From contig PABI01000006.1 of assembly GCA_002699125.1 (NCBI GenBank), forward strand, positions 1 to 59,436: a stretch of DNA of 59,436 nt, given 5' to 3'. The stretch comes from Anaerolineaceae bacterium. Its GTDB lineage: Bacteria; Chloroflexota; Anaerolineae; Promineifilales; Promineifilaceae. A program made the translations under genes and the position numbers. A model generated the notes under the pieces. That model saw only the letters and a list, made by a program, of their open reading frames with translations, did no database searches and had not been told where the DNA came from. The first letter of the stretch is position 1. The number at the start of each line of letters is the position of its first letter. Positions 49,880 to 58,599 of this stretch are shown piece by piece.

Positions 49880-50607
49880 GCAGCGGCTTCTCGTTTTTTA
49901 ATCAAGCGGGACAAACCAATGCTGACCAGAATGAGGCCAATAGAGAGGATCAGCGTCATGGGATTCACCTGCACATCGCCCGCAACCAGCTCATCCAACG
50001 TGCCAAAGGACCCGCCCAGCAGCACAAATGAAATGGTGCCGGGGATGGAGCCAACGGCCGTTGCCAAAATAAACGGCTGCCACTTAATCTTCAAAAACCC
50101 GGCGGCGTAGTTCACCAAATCGTACGGCAAAAAAAGCAGCCGCATGATCAGCACCGTCTCAAAACTGTTTTGGCGCATCCGATCCGTATATTTTTGGATG
50201 CGACCGCTCTTTTCTTCACCTTCCAACACGTCCTGACCAAAATAACGGCCCACGCCGTAGGCAACCATTGCCGAACTATTGCTGCCCAACACGGTGTACA
50301 AAATGCCAATCGGGCCGAAGAGAAATCCTCCCAATAAGGTGAGAACGGTGGCCGGGAAAAAAATTAACGGCCGTAACGCATAAACCCCAATGTAAAACAG
50401 CGGCCCGTACAAACTGTTGGTCAAAAAATCAGCAATGACGTTAAGGCTGTCTGCCAGCGTGAGGTTGTTCAAATTGGCATAAAGATAGTAACCGCCAACC
50501 AGCACCCCCCAAAACAGCAGCGCCACCAGCTTGCTGCCATATTTCCGCCAGAATGAAGGGGCGTCCAGTTCGATTTTTTCTGTATCTCCCAGTAGATTAT
50601 CACTCAT
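49876..50607 (-). CDS. TVP38/TMEM64-family membrane protein
   Basis: Protein of 243 residues with about six hydrophobic helices and the DedA/VTT-domain core: FFPATVLTLLGGFLFGP (about 95-111), the GSNSSAMVAYGVGRYFG segment and LRLLFLPYDLVNYAAG. VTT-domain proteins move or scramble lipids in membranes. ATG at 50607 (MSDNLLGD) chosen; the longer frame adds an unlikely N-terminus. Its stop lies in a perfect 28-bp palindrome. Often paired with a disulfide oxidoreductase, as here. Confidence 0.87.
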   Translation of the reverse strand: MSDNLLGDTEKIELDAPSFWRKYGSKLVALLFWGVLVGGYYLYANLNNLTLADSLNVIADFLTNSLYGPLFYIGVYALRPLIFFPATVLTLLGGFLFGPIGILYTVLGSNSSAMVAYGVGRYFGQDVLEGEEKSGRIQKYTDRMRQNSFETVLIMRLLFLPYDLVNYAAGFLKIKWQPFILATAVGSIPGTISFVLLGGSFGTLDELVAGDVQVNPMTLILSIGLILVSIGLSRLIKKREAAA

Positions 50608-50722
50608 AAATGCCAGGTTTCCTTTTTTGCTAACGCAATTGTCCATGACAGAGAGCCGTTGACCGTATAAAATCTTACAAACCAAAGCTTACAAAAGCAT
50701 AACGAAGTGGAGACACCTGCAA

Positions 50723-51226
50723 ATGACATTTGAGAATGACAACGGCCGTTCCCGTACCTATACCTGGCAAGATCCCACCACAACCGCTAAGGCTGCCCGC
50801 CAAAAAAGCGGGCTGGAATTTTTCGGCGAGATGATTGGCGGCAATCTGCCCCAACCGCCCATCGCCAAAACGCTAGATTTTCGGTTAACGGAAGCTGATG
50901 AGGGAACGGCCGTATTCGAAATCGACTGCTCAGAATTTCATTACAATCCACTGGGAGCGGTACACGGCGGCGTGATTGCCACCCTGCTGGATTCGGCCAT
51001 GAGCTGCGCCATTCACACGCGGCTGCCCGCCGGAACCGGCTATACCACCGTGGAGATGAAGGTTAACTTCGTCCGCCCCATCCTGCAAGACACCGGCCCG
51101 CTGCGCTGCGTTGGCAGCGTCGTCCACGGCGGGCGGCGCATCGCCACCGCCGAAGGCAAGCTGGTTGATGCCGACGGCAAGCTCTACGCCCACGGCACCA
51201 CTACCTGCTTCATTTTTTCGGCTTAG
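50723..51226 (+). CDS. PaaI-type hotdog-fold thioesterase
   Basis: Protein of 167 residues. The hotdog signature YNPLGAVHGGVIATLLDSA (about 74-92) has the HGG loop and the acidic catalytic position, followed by the TVEMKVNFVRP strand. Such enzymes hydrolyse acyl- or aryl-CoA esters. Transcribed alone and divergent from the TVP38 gene. The protein contains the TAV and NGR tripeptides typical of translated ACGGCCGT words. Confidence 0.87.
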   Translation: MTFENDNGRSRTYTWQDPTTTAKAARQKSGLEFFGEMIGGNLPQPPIAKTLDFRLTEADEGTAVFEIDCSEFHYNPLGAVHGGVIATLLDSAMSCAIHTRLPAGTGYTTVEMKVNFVRPILQDTGPLRCVGSVVHGGRRIATAEGKLVDADGKLYAHGTTTCFIFSA

Positions 51227-51239
51227 ATCGATGAGGTCC

Positions 51240-51300
51240 AGGACTGGCAGTCCTGAATTTAAACGAGGTTAGATTCAAATCGGTCAGGACTACCAGTCCT
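51240..51300. repeat. pair of AGGACT-NNN-AGTCCT palindromes
   Basis: Two 6+3+6 palindromes (51240-51254 and 51286-51300). The second contains the TAG stop of the hydrogenase protease gene and encodes its last residues (EDW). A third copy is at 32947-32961. Confidence 0.65.
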
Positions 51301-51760
51301 CAACCTGAGTAAGCTCAGCCTGAATTTGCTCACAAATCGCAGGAAAAGCTTCCTGCACGGCCTCACTCAACCCAATCTCCCACTCCACCGACTCCGGCTG
51401 AATCCCGTACAGGATAATCTCAGGGGGCAAAATATCCAACGCTTCGGCTAGAGCCAATGCCTCAGCCAAACCGGCATCATGCAGCGTGCCGTTCATGTTT
51501 GCTTTTTGTATCAAAGACACATCAGACAAGCAGAAACGCCGCCAGGTGCCCGGTTCGGCTCCCAAATTGGCAGCGTCAATCACAATCACCTTATCATAGC
51601 CTTGCAGCGTCAAGGCCATTTCCAGGCCAGGCGTGCCGCCGTCGAGGAAGGTTATGTAGGGAGTGGATACGGCCGTTCCCCTCAACCGTTCTAATATCGC
51701 CCTTCCTGCCCCATCATCCCCCCGCAGCGGATTGCCCAAAGCCAAAACCAACGTTTTCAT
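51290..51760 (-). CDS. [NiFe]-hydrogenase maturation protease
   Basis: Protein of 156 residues of the HycI/HyaD type: LALGNPLRGDDGAG at the start (Asp nickel ligand), IDAANLG (about 78) and NGTLHDAGL (His, about 100) complete the nickel-sensing site. The enzyme clips the C-terminal tail of the large subunit after nickel insertion. It is the last gene of the hydrogenase operon, 96 bases after hydA. ATG at 51760 chosen. Its stop is provided by a palindromic repeat. Confidence 0.9.
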   Translation of the reverse strand: MKTLVLALGNPLRGDDGAGRAILERLRGTAVSTPYITFLDGGTPGLEMALTLQGYDKVIVIDAANLGAEPGTWRRFCLSDVSLIQKANMNGTLHDAGLAEALALAEALDILPPEIILYGIQPESVEWEIGLSEAVQEAFPAICEQIQAELTQVEDW

Positions 51761-51855
51761 CACAAAAAAACTCATTGCAAATAGCGCAAAAAGGCACGAG
51801 TTGCAAAGGAGGATTTTTGCTTTTTCTTTGCCTCTTTGCGCCTTTGCGTCAAATT

Positions 51856-53145
51856 TTATTCAAACTTCACATCCAGCAAATGTGTTGAACACGAGATGCA
51901 CGGATCATACGCCCGCACCAACATTTCCAGAGAATGCGTAATTTGCTCCTGCGTTCGGTCCAGAATCGTAGGTACCAATTCCTTCATATCCAGTTCAATG
52001 TTCGCCAAATTTTGCCCGGTGGGAATAATGCAATTCGATCCCACGATGACGCCATCTTCAATGATGTAATGGTGGAACAACGTGCCGCGCGGCACTTCAC
52101 ACGCGCCTACGCCTTCGCCACTTTGGCGTGCGGGCGGAGCCGGTTCTTCCCAGGCAATCTCTCGCTGCAGCAGCGCATCAATCAGCTGAATCGCTTCTTC
52201 CACGCAGTGAGCAATTTCCACCACCTGCGCCACCGTAATCAGATAAGGATTGGTTGCTTTTGGCTTTAAGCCCAGCCCATTGGCCACTTCTTTGGCCACC
52301 GGATGCAGCAGGTCATGGTTCACGTTGAAGCGCGCCAGCGCCCCCACCATGTAAGAGTCGCGCTGGTTTTGCGCGTGCTTGGCCGATGAGTGCGGCACCA
52401 AATATTCATTGGTCACCGATTTATAAGCCGAAACCGGCCAGCGACCACCGTCTGTGCTTACAATCTCACCATCAATAAAGCCATACACGCCATCGTCACG
52501 ACGCAGGGCGATGTATTCCGTTTCCCGCTCAAATTGGGGCAGTTTAAGCGTTTGGAACAAATCGGCCGTGGCTATCACATCAGCCCGCATTTTTTCAAAC
52601 CGCTCGCGCAGCGCATATAGTTCATCGGCCGTCGGAAAATGGGAAAACCCACCCACCACCATCGCAATGGGATGGGTATGCCGCCCGGCAATCACCCGGC
52701 ACAGATCACCAGCCAGCTTCTTCATGCGCAGCGCCCTAAGCACAACGTCCGGGGCAGTGGTCGCCAAAGGAATGACGCTGGCCGCACCCAAAAAATCGGG
52801 GGCAACCAGCATGTAGGCGTGCAAGATATGACTGTCCAGCATCTCGCCCAAAAAGTTCAGTCGGCGCAGCAGTTTGGTCTGCTCACTTAGCTCCACGCCC
52901 AGCGCCACTTCAGAAGCGCGCAGCGAGGCTGTGGCATGGCCCACCGCACAAATCCCGCAAATCCGCGAGGTGATGTGCGACGCATTCTGATACGGTTTAC
53001 CGCGCAGCATCGCCTCAAAAAAGCGGGGCGTTTCCACAATTTGCAGGTCGCACTGCTTTAGCTGGCCATTGACGACGTCCACCACGATGTTGCCATGCCC
53101 TTCCACCCGCGTCAGGTGATGGACATTCACTTTTACGTTAGACAT
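51856..53145 (-). CDS. hydA: group 3b [NiFe]-hydrogenase large subunit
   Basis: Protein of 429 residues. The two nickel-binding Cys pairs are intact: SRICGIC near residue 62 and DPCISCSTH near the C-terminus, followed by a short tail (LLDVKFE) that the adjacent protease should remove. RVEGHGNI at the N-terminus and VGGFSHFP are family blocks. With HydB, HydG and HydD it forms a cytoplasmic, reversible, NAD(P)-linked hydrogenase of the sulfhydrogenase type. The gene overlaps the hydD stop by 8 bases. Confidence 0.94.
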   Translation of the reverse strand: MSNVKVNVHHLTRVEGHGNIVVDVVNGQLKQCDLQIVETPRFFEAMLRGKPYQNASHITSRICGICAVGHATASLRASEVALGVELSEQTKLLRRLNFLGEMLDSHILHAYMLVAPDFLGAASVIPLATTAPDVVLRALRMKKLAGDLCRVIAGRHTHPIAMVVGGFSHFPTADELYALRERFEKMRADVIATADLFQTLKLPQFERETEYIALRRDDGVYGFIDGEIVSTDGGRWPVSAYKSVTNEYLVPHSSAKHAQNQRDSYMVGALARFNVNHDLLHPVAKEVANGLGLKPKATNPYLITVAQVVEIAHCVEEAIQLIDALLQREIAWEEPAPPARQSGEGVGACEVPRGTLFHHYIIEDGVIVGSNCIIPTGQNLANIELDMKELVPTILDRTQEQITHSLEMLVRAYDPCISCSTHLLDVKFE

Positions 53146-53917
53146 TGATCGCCTCCGTTTCCAGCACCAGCACCTTTTGGTTGGTTAAAAAGAGGCTCAT
53201 CTTCTCCTCAATCTCAGATGGGTTCAAGCCACGTTTGGCCAGCGTCTCCCTGAAGGAATCCATATTGGGTGCCGAAACGGTGCCACGGCAGCCTTCACAA
53301 CCGAAGCCGTAAGCCGGACAAACGGCATTACAGCCCGCACGCGTAATCGGCCCCAGGCAAACCTGACCGCGCTCATACACACAAACGTTTTCGTGTAATT
53401 TACATTCAATACACATGGGGTAGTCTGGCAGCTTGGGCTGCCGCCCTTGCAGCAGCACCGTCACAACCCGAACAAACTCTTCCCGATCAATGGGGCAGCC
53501 GGGAATCACGACATCCACTGGGATTACCTGGTCGATGGCTCGTACCGGATAGGTGTCGTACCACTCGGCCTTATCGCCGTAGACGTATTCGCGCACGTCC
53601 GGCAGCGGCTGGCGGTTGCGAATGGCGTTAATGCCACCCAGGTGGGCACAGGCACCGAGGGCAATGACGTATGCGGCCGTTTCCCGTATCCGCTTCAACC
53701 TTGCCTCATCACCTGGGCGTGTACACGACCCTTCAATAAACGCAATCTGGTAATCCTCGCTGCGCGCACTCGTCGCCTCGCGGAATTCAACAATATTAAT
53801 CACCTTCAGCAATTCCGGATGGGTTTGCAGCGCATCCAAAACGGTGAGCTGGCAGCCTTCACAGCTGGTAAAATCAAAAAAGGCCACGCGTGGCAGGCCA
53901 TTCGACGATGCGTTCAC
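53138..53917 (-). CDS. hydD: group 3b [NiFe]-hydrogenase small subunit
   Basis: Protein of 259 residues. Proximal-cluster motifs TSCEGCQL near the start, GSCTRPGDE, GACAHLGG and PGCPIDREE, then two further cluster motifs (CIECKLHENVC, CEGCRG), all with the expected cysteines. GTG start at 53917 overlaps the hydG stop as GTGA and has GGAGG at the right distance; the longer upstream frame lies inside hydG and is not used. It passes electrons between the large subunit and HydB/HydG. Confidence 0.93.
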   Translation of the reverse strand: MNASSNGLPRVAFFDFTSCEGCQLTVLDALQTHPELLKVINIVEFREATSARSEDYQIAFIEGSCTRPGDEARLKRIRETAAYVIALGACAHLGGINAIRNRQPLPDVREYVYGDKAEWYDTYPVRAIDQVIPVDVVIPGCPIDREEFVRVVTVLLQGRQPKLPDYPMCIECKLHENVCVYERGQVCLGPITRAGCNAVCPAYGFGCEGCRGTVSAPNMDSFRETLAKRGLNPSEIEEKMSLFLTNQKVLVLETEAINV

Positions 53918-54765
53918 AATGCTTCCTCCAGATTTTTGATTTCCGTGTAAGAAAGGGATGGTCCATCCAAACAAGCGTAAATGTGGTTGATCTGGCAGTG
54001 ACCACACTTGCCCACACCACACTTCATATGCCGTTCAAAACTAAGCCAGATATCGTGTTCGGCAACGCCCAATTTAAGCAAATCATCAAGGATAAATTTG
54101 TACATCACCGGTGGTCCGCAGACGATAGCGGCCGTATTATGCGGGTTGAGGTTTACTTCATTGAGCAAGCTGTTTACAAACCCCACCGGTCCACGCCAAT
54201 TGTCATCACGGCTATCAACGGTCGCATACATCTCAACGTCTTCCATCCAGTTGAAGGCGTTGATTTCATCGCGGAAAAGCATTTCCCTGGGTGATCTGGC
54301 CCCATATAGGATGACGAGGCGATTGTATTTTTCACGGTGGCTGATCGCCTCATAAATCACCGAACGAAGTGGCGCTAACCCCAAACCACCAGCAATAAAG
54401 AGCACATCCTTGCCCCGAAACCGCTCCATGGGGAAACCCCGCCCAAAAGGACCCCGAATGCCTAACGTGTCCCCTACATTGAGTTCGTGCATTTTGCCGG
54501 TCAGGTTGCCTACATTGCGCACGCACAGCTCAAAGCTGCTGCCGCTGCGGCTGGGAGCCGAGCAAATGCTGATGGGCGCTTCCCCCACGCCAAACAGGGA
54601 AACCTGCACAAACTGGCCCGGATCGTGATCCAGAATGAGACCGTAAGGAAGCTCGATGGTGTATAGTTTTTCCAGTTCAGTGAGGGTGCGTACGGCCGTT
54701 ATTTTGGCTGGCACCGGCATGTAAATCGACGGCGACTCCCGCACCTCTTGCAGTAACGTTTTCAT
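53914..54765 (-). CDS. hydG: hydrogenase FAD/NAD(P)-binding gamma subunit
   Basis: Protein of 283 residues of the ferredoxin-NADP reductase type. FAD-binding region around APISICSAPS (about 64-73), nucleotide-binding GGLGLAPLRS (about 127-136), and a C-terminal 2Fe-2S site CGVGKCGHCQ with a further Cys in IYACLDGP. It exchanges electrons with NAD(P)H. ATG at 54765 has GGAG 8 bases upstream. It overlaps the end of hydB by 89 bases, unusually long for this operon. Confidence 0.93.
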   Translation of the reverse strand: MKTLLQEVRESPSIYMPVPAKITAVRTLTELEKLYTIELPYGLILDHDPGQFVQVSLFGVGEAPISICSAPSRSGSSFELCVRNVGNLTGKMHELNVGDTLGIRGPFGRGFPMERFRGKDVLFIAGGLGLAPLRSVIYEAISHREKYNRLVILYGARSPREMLFRDEINAFNWMEDVEMYATVDSRDDNWRGPVGFVNSLLNEVNLNPHNTAAIVCGPPVMYKFILDDLLKLGVAEHDIWLSFERHMKCGVGKCGHCQINHIYACLDGPSLSYTEIKNLEEAL

Positions 54766-55831
54766 AACTCAGCTCCATTTCATGTTCGGGAACAAATGGC
54801 TCCCCGTTTTGCTCTTGATATAAGGCGTTTAATACTTCGATTGGCGTGATATCGACCAGGCATGTTTCGCCACACCGACCACACCCCACGCAGCCCAACA
54901 TCCCATAGGCATCGTGCATATACTTGCCCTTGCGCATAAAACGATGCCGCTGCCGGGCCATACGCGCTTCGCGGAAATTGTGTCCACCAGCCACCAGGGC
55001 AAACGTCGTGGCCTGGCAAGAATCCCAGTGGCGCGTTCGCTGACCTTTAGTCTGTGTTAGATTGGCTTCATCAACCACATTGAAGCAGACACAGGTTGGA
55101 CAAACCTGGGTACACATGCCGCACACCAGGCATTTGTCACCAATCGCTTGCCACAATGAACTGCTATACCGCTCCCGCAAAAGATCGTTCAGCGCCTCGA
55201 CTGGAAAATTGAGCCGTTTATGAAAAGCCGCCTGCTTTTCACTGATTACCGTCTCGTAACTTTGCTGCCAGGCAGGAGAAAATTCTTCCACAAACGTATC
55301 GGCAATCAAGGATTCGCCCTTGGGCGTATTGATGTGGACAGCGTACACCTCCCCCAAATCCGTCAGATGGAGATCGGCCGCTTCCGGCAAATGAGACGTG
55401 CCCATATCATGGCAGTAAGCATGGGCCGAACAGGGCGACAAGCACTCAATACTAATGAGGTAAATATCTTCCCGCCGCGCCTGATAATGTTGATCGGTAA
55501 ATCCCTGGCTAAAAATATGGTCAAACAGTCGGGTCGCCTGCACGTCACAGGTGTGAATGCCGAAGATAACCGTGGGCTCCGTTTCAATCACCGCCTGGAT
55601 GTGGCTGCCATCCAGATGATATTGCAGCAATGTCTCTTGTTGGGGAAACAGATATTTCTTGGGCGGCACGCAGGTTGTTGGATAATCCAGCGCCATCTGT
55701 GCAGCCGTTTCAATTTCCGCAAAGACAAACTGCCCCAGTTTAGGCCGTGGACCCACAACACGAAAACGCCTGCGCAGCCGCTGAATCCATTCGTTCAAAG
55801 CGGTTTTAGGAATTGTTTTCAGATCAGACAT
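54677..55831 (-). CDS. hydB: hydrogenase 4Fe-4S beta subunit
   Basis: Protein of 384 residues. Two ferredoxin-like cluster motifs: CLVCGMCTQVCPTCVCF (about 234-250) and CVGCGRCGETC (about 315-325). The N-terminal half matches the HydB/anaerobic sulfite reductase A family. It is the first gene of the operon, links the small subunit to HydG and sits behind a Rex-like double operator. The last 30 or so residues overlap hydG and look non-conserved. Confidence 0.92.
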   Translation of the reverse strand: MSDLKTIPKTALNEWIQRLRRRFRVVGPRPKLGQFVFAEIETAAQMALDYPTTCVPPKKYLFPQQETLLQYHLDGSHIQAVIETEPTVIFGIHTCDVQATRLFDHIFSQGFTDQHYQARREDIYLISIECLSPCSAHAYCHDMGTSHLPEAADLHLTDLGEVYAVHINTPKGESLIADTFVEEFSPAWQQSYETVISEKQAAFHKRLNFPVEALNDLLRERYSSSLWQAIGDKCLVCGMCTQVCPTCVCFNVVDEANLTQTKGQRTRHWDSCQATTFALVAGGHNFREARMARQRHRFMRKGKYMHDAYGMLGCVGCGRCGETCLVDITPIEVLNALYQEQNGEPFVPEHEMELSYENVTARGAGVAVDLHAGASQNNGRTHPH

Positions 55832-55910
55832 CCAATCAACTCTCTTTTGTGTGTGTAATGTTCAATTCGACAGAATAGATCAAGGGGTTGTGTTGATTTG
55901 ACACTTATTA

Positions 55911-55957
55911 TTGTGAAATATTGCACAATCCCCGGCGTATTGTGCAATATTTCACAA
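55911..55957. promoter_or_regulatory. tandem Rex-like operators
   Basis: Box 1 TTGTGAAATATTGCACAA (55911-55928) and box 2 TTGTGCAATATTTCACAA (55940-55957) each match the Rex consensus TTGTGAAATATTTCACAA at 17 of 18 positions. Together they form a perfect inverted repeat with 19-base arms and a nine-base spacer. They lie about 80-125 bases before the hydB start. Rex is the NADH/NAD+ sensor repressor that relieves repression when NADH rises, which fits an NAD(P)-linked hydrogenase. Confidence 0.75.
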
Positions 55958-56055
55958 GTGGCGTCTATTGATCATGATCCAAAAAGATAGTGACCATTGT
56001 CATGGCAAGAAATACACTTTTCTGGTATGGACTTTGGGACTAGAAAATGATGGGT

Positions 56056-57765
56056 CTACTCAGCCGATTGCAAAATGTGGATTGATTCGAGGGCCAATAG
56101 GCGGAGCTCTTCATCAGGATCAAGGGCAAGCAGGGATTGATAGTCGGCAATGGCCGCCGGGTAGTTGCCCAGCTGCGTGTATGCGGCGGCGCGGTAGATA
56201 TAAATGGAGGGGAATGTTTTGGGATGCATCTCAATAATGGTGCTGAAATCAGTGACGGCCGTTTTATACTGCCCCAGCGACATCAACGCATCCCCCCGCC
56301 CCCAGTACGCCTGGGCAAACTGATTATCCAGGCTGATGGCCCGGTCAAAGTCAGGAATTGCTGCCTCGAACTCACCATCCTCCAAATGCGCCACCCCTTG
56401 CTGATACGCCTCGACGGCACGATTAGGGAAAAGATGCTGCCAGCCTAATCCCAGCAGCAAGCCGATCACAATCATGAGCGCCAATCGCACCACACCACGA
56501 GCCGACGCTGTGAAATACGGCCGTCTCCGTGCCAAGGTTGGCTGCATAGCTTCTGGCAGGGCTGGCGCTGGTGCCACCCCATCTAGTTCAGCCAAAATCT
56601 CGTTCAGCAGCCGAGTCTCCATCACGACGCTGCCCAAATCGACAGATCGTTCCAAAAGTTGCAGACTGTAAAGCGCGGCGGTTTTGGCCAGAGCCAAATC
56701 ACCAGCCTGGAGCAAAAGCTGGGCACGAACCCGAAGCAAAACTTGCTCCACTTCCAACGCCAGCGCATTATACCGCTCTGGGTGAATGAGTTTCAGCCAT
56801 GCTTCTGCCTGAGGCAAGTCGTGGGCATAGCGTGCCGCAAAATAAGCGGCGCTGACAAAAATAGCCGGAGAGCGCAGCGCTGGCGGCCGTTGTTGCAGCA
56901 AGGTCAATGTTTTGTCTAGCAAAACGGCCGCTTCCGCCACAGTCCCCCAATCCAAAGCTTGAATGTGGGCAATATAATGCCCCACCAACGCTTCATCGCT
57001 CTGTTCCGGGGCAGTGAGGGTGCGCATCACAAAATCGGCATCTAATTCGGCCGGAGGCACACCCCGCAGAGACGCCTCCACCAGATTCGTCAGTGCTAGC
57101 TGGCTGGTCAGACGCTCGCCGCCTCGCAACAGCTGCCAGATGCGGGCGGCATCGGTGTAAATAGGACCGATTTTTTGCGGTACGGCCGTCGCCGGCAGCA
57201 TCATCACCGCCGCCAGCAGCAGCCACAGTAGAGCCAATCCCCACCCATAGGGAATCGTCTGTTCCCGTAAGAAATAGTTTACGCCCAGCAACAGTCCCAT
57301 TTGGCTTAGCGTAGCCAAAGGGCCACCGGCCAGCATCACCATCCGGGCCAATCGGTGATCGCCAAACGTTTGCGGTACAGAAAGCGCCCGCCCCTGCCAC
57401 TGCACCACATTGTTACTGATCAGGCTCAGGTGCAGCCCGTTTGCCTGACGCGCAATACGGAACGGGCCGAAGGTAACAAGCACAAAGCGAAATCCAACCA
57501 GTTTACCCGCCAGCAGATGGCCCAACTCATGCCAGGTGACGGAAAAAAACAGAGCTAGCGGGAATAAAAAGAGCGTACTGAGAATGAGAACGGCCGTTGA
57601 CGGCACCACAAAATGGGGGCGAGGCGCACGCAGCACCAGCGGCAGCAACAAAATCATGGCACCGATCATGATCACCGTGCCCAGAAGTTGCTGCCCACGT
57701 TGCTGCTTTTTTTGCTGGAGCGTTGGCTTCGTTGTGAACTGTTCTGGCCGTACCGTTAGCTTCAT
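56056..57765 (-). CDS. M50-type membrane metalloprotease fused to TPR repeats
   Basis: Protein of 569 residues. Membrane helices at about 25-50 and 60-85 precede VTWHELGHLLAGK, the HExxH zinc motif of site-2 proteases, followed by further helices to about 195. A helical region and another membrane segment (about 425-445) lead to three TPR units (about 455-560). The second metal ligand of S2P enzymes (an LDG/NPDG-type Asp) is not obvious, so activity is uncertain. It may cleave membrane proteins within the bilayer, with TPRs for partners. ATG at 57765 chosen. Confidence 0.75.
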   Translation of the reverse strand: MKLTVRPEQFTTKPTLQQKKQQRGQQLLGTVIMIGAMILLLPLVLRAPRPHFVVPSTAVLILSTLFLFPLALFFSVTWHELGHLLAGKLVGFRFVLVTFGPFRIARQANGLHLSLISNNVVQWQGRALSVPQTFGDHRLARMVMLAGGPLATLSQMGLLLGVNYFLREQTIPYGWGLALLWLLLAAVMMLPATAVPQKIGPIYTDAARIWQLLRGGERLTSQLALTNLVEASLRGVPPAELDADFVMRTLTAPEQSDEALVGHYIAHIQALDWGTVAEAAVLLDKTLTLLQQRPPALRSPAIFVSAAYFAARYAHDLPQAEAWLKLIHPERYNALALEVEQVLLRVRAQLLLQAGDLALAKTAALYSLQLLERSVDLGSVVMETRLLNEILAELDGVAPAPALPEAMQPTLARRRPYFTASARGVVRLALMIVIGLLLGLGWQHLFPNRAVEAYQQGVAHLEDGEFEAAIPDFDRAISLDNQFAQAYWGRGDALMSLGQYKTAVTDFSTIIEMHPKTFPSIYIYRAAAYTQLGNYPAAIADYQSLLALDPDEELRLLALESIHILQSAE

Positions 57766-57894
57766 AGCGCAGAAGTATAGCGAGGCCATTAGATGGGCAC
57801 AACATGCTTTGACTTATTAGAACATAAGTGCTAAACTCTCGTCTCTATCGTGATATGATTGGGAGCCCTTTAATGCCCGATTGTTGGGGTAAAG

Positions 57895-58221
57895 GTGGAA
57901 ATTTTGAGTGAAGCAAATGTCGGCATCTATTTAATTGTAGAATTTGAGTGGCCACGGCCGTTTTCCCAAGAACATGCCCAAAATGCCCGGACATTGCACG
58001 ATGTGGTGCAAGACAAAGAGTGGATCAAAGAAGTAGTAGCCGCCAGCGGCGGTCTGGGCAACGGGCCCCCTTCTATCTGGATTTTCTGGCTGCCCGATTA
58101 TGCTGCCCTGGACCGCCTGTTCCGCGATCAGGAAGATCCGGTAAGCCGGGCGTACATGACCTTTTTCAGCCAGATGGCCGTGGTGAAAGACAAAGTTCGC
58201 GAAGAAGTTGCATTTTTGTAG
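57895..58221 (+). CDS. small hypothetical protein (108 aa)
   Basis: Protein of 108 residues with an IYLIVEFEWPRPFSQEHA opening and MTFFSQMAVVKDKVREE near the end, suggestive of a small alpha/beta ferredoxin-like fold as in stress-response barrel proteins. No catalytic motif stands out. Start is GTG at 57895, or TTG three codons later with AAAGGTGG upstream. It is followed at once by another small gene, so they probably form an operon that may continue to the DinB-like gene. Confidence 0.6.
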   Translation: MEILSEANVGIYLIVEFEWPRPFSQEHAQNARTLHDVVQDKEWIKEVVAASGGLGNGPPSIWIFWLPDYAALDRLFRDQEDPVSRAYMTFFSQMAVVKDKVREEVAFL

Positions 58222-58230
58222 GTGATAAAA

Positions 58231-58533
58231 ATGGACATTGATTTGCAACTAGACGCCTGCCTGAGCCGCACAACGGTTGATGCGGCGGCAGCCGGGCTAC
58301 ATTTGCTGGATTTTATTACCGGATTGAGCCAGGGTGTGACCTGGTCACTGCATCGCGGGCGTATCGATTTTCTGGCGGAACGGCCGTTTTGCACGCTGCG
58401 CCCGGCCAAAAACCATATCACCTGCCAGATCCCCGACACAAAGACGGCCGTTCGCCTCACCAGCCTCTATGACGTAGACACCACTCTGCAAGAGCGCATT
58501 CGCCAGGCATACCAACAGGCACAGCGACACTAA
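58231..58533 (+). CDS. small hypothetical protein (100 aa)
   Basis: Protein of 100 residues starting at ATG 58231, nine bases after the preceding stop. Helical N-terminus (LDACLSRTTVDAAAAGLHLL) and a beta-rich middle with no known signature. Operon with the preceding 108-residue gene by spacing. Family not recognised. Confidence 0.58.
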   Translation: MDIDLQLDACLSRTTVDAAAAGLHLLDFITGLSQGVTWSLHRGRIDFLAERPFCTLRPAKNHITCQIPDTKTAVRLTSLYDVDTTLQERIRQAYQQAQRH

Positions 58534-58599
58534 AAGTTTGCCCCAATATGTGCTACCCTGTGTGCAGTGCAAGCAGGTAATTGAAAATAGGAGGTGTCT

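Noticed and set aside
53918..54022. Longer N-terminus for the hydrogenase small subunit
   Set aside because: It is encoded wholly within hydG in another frame. The GTG at 53917 has GGAGG and the normal GTGA overlap.
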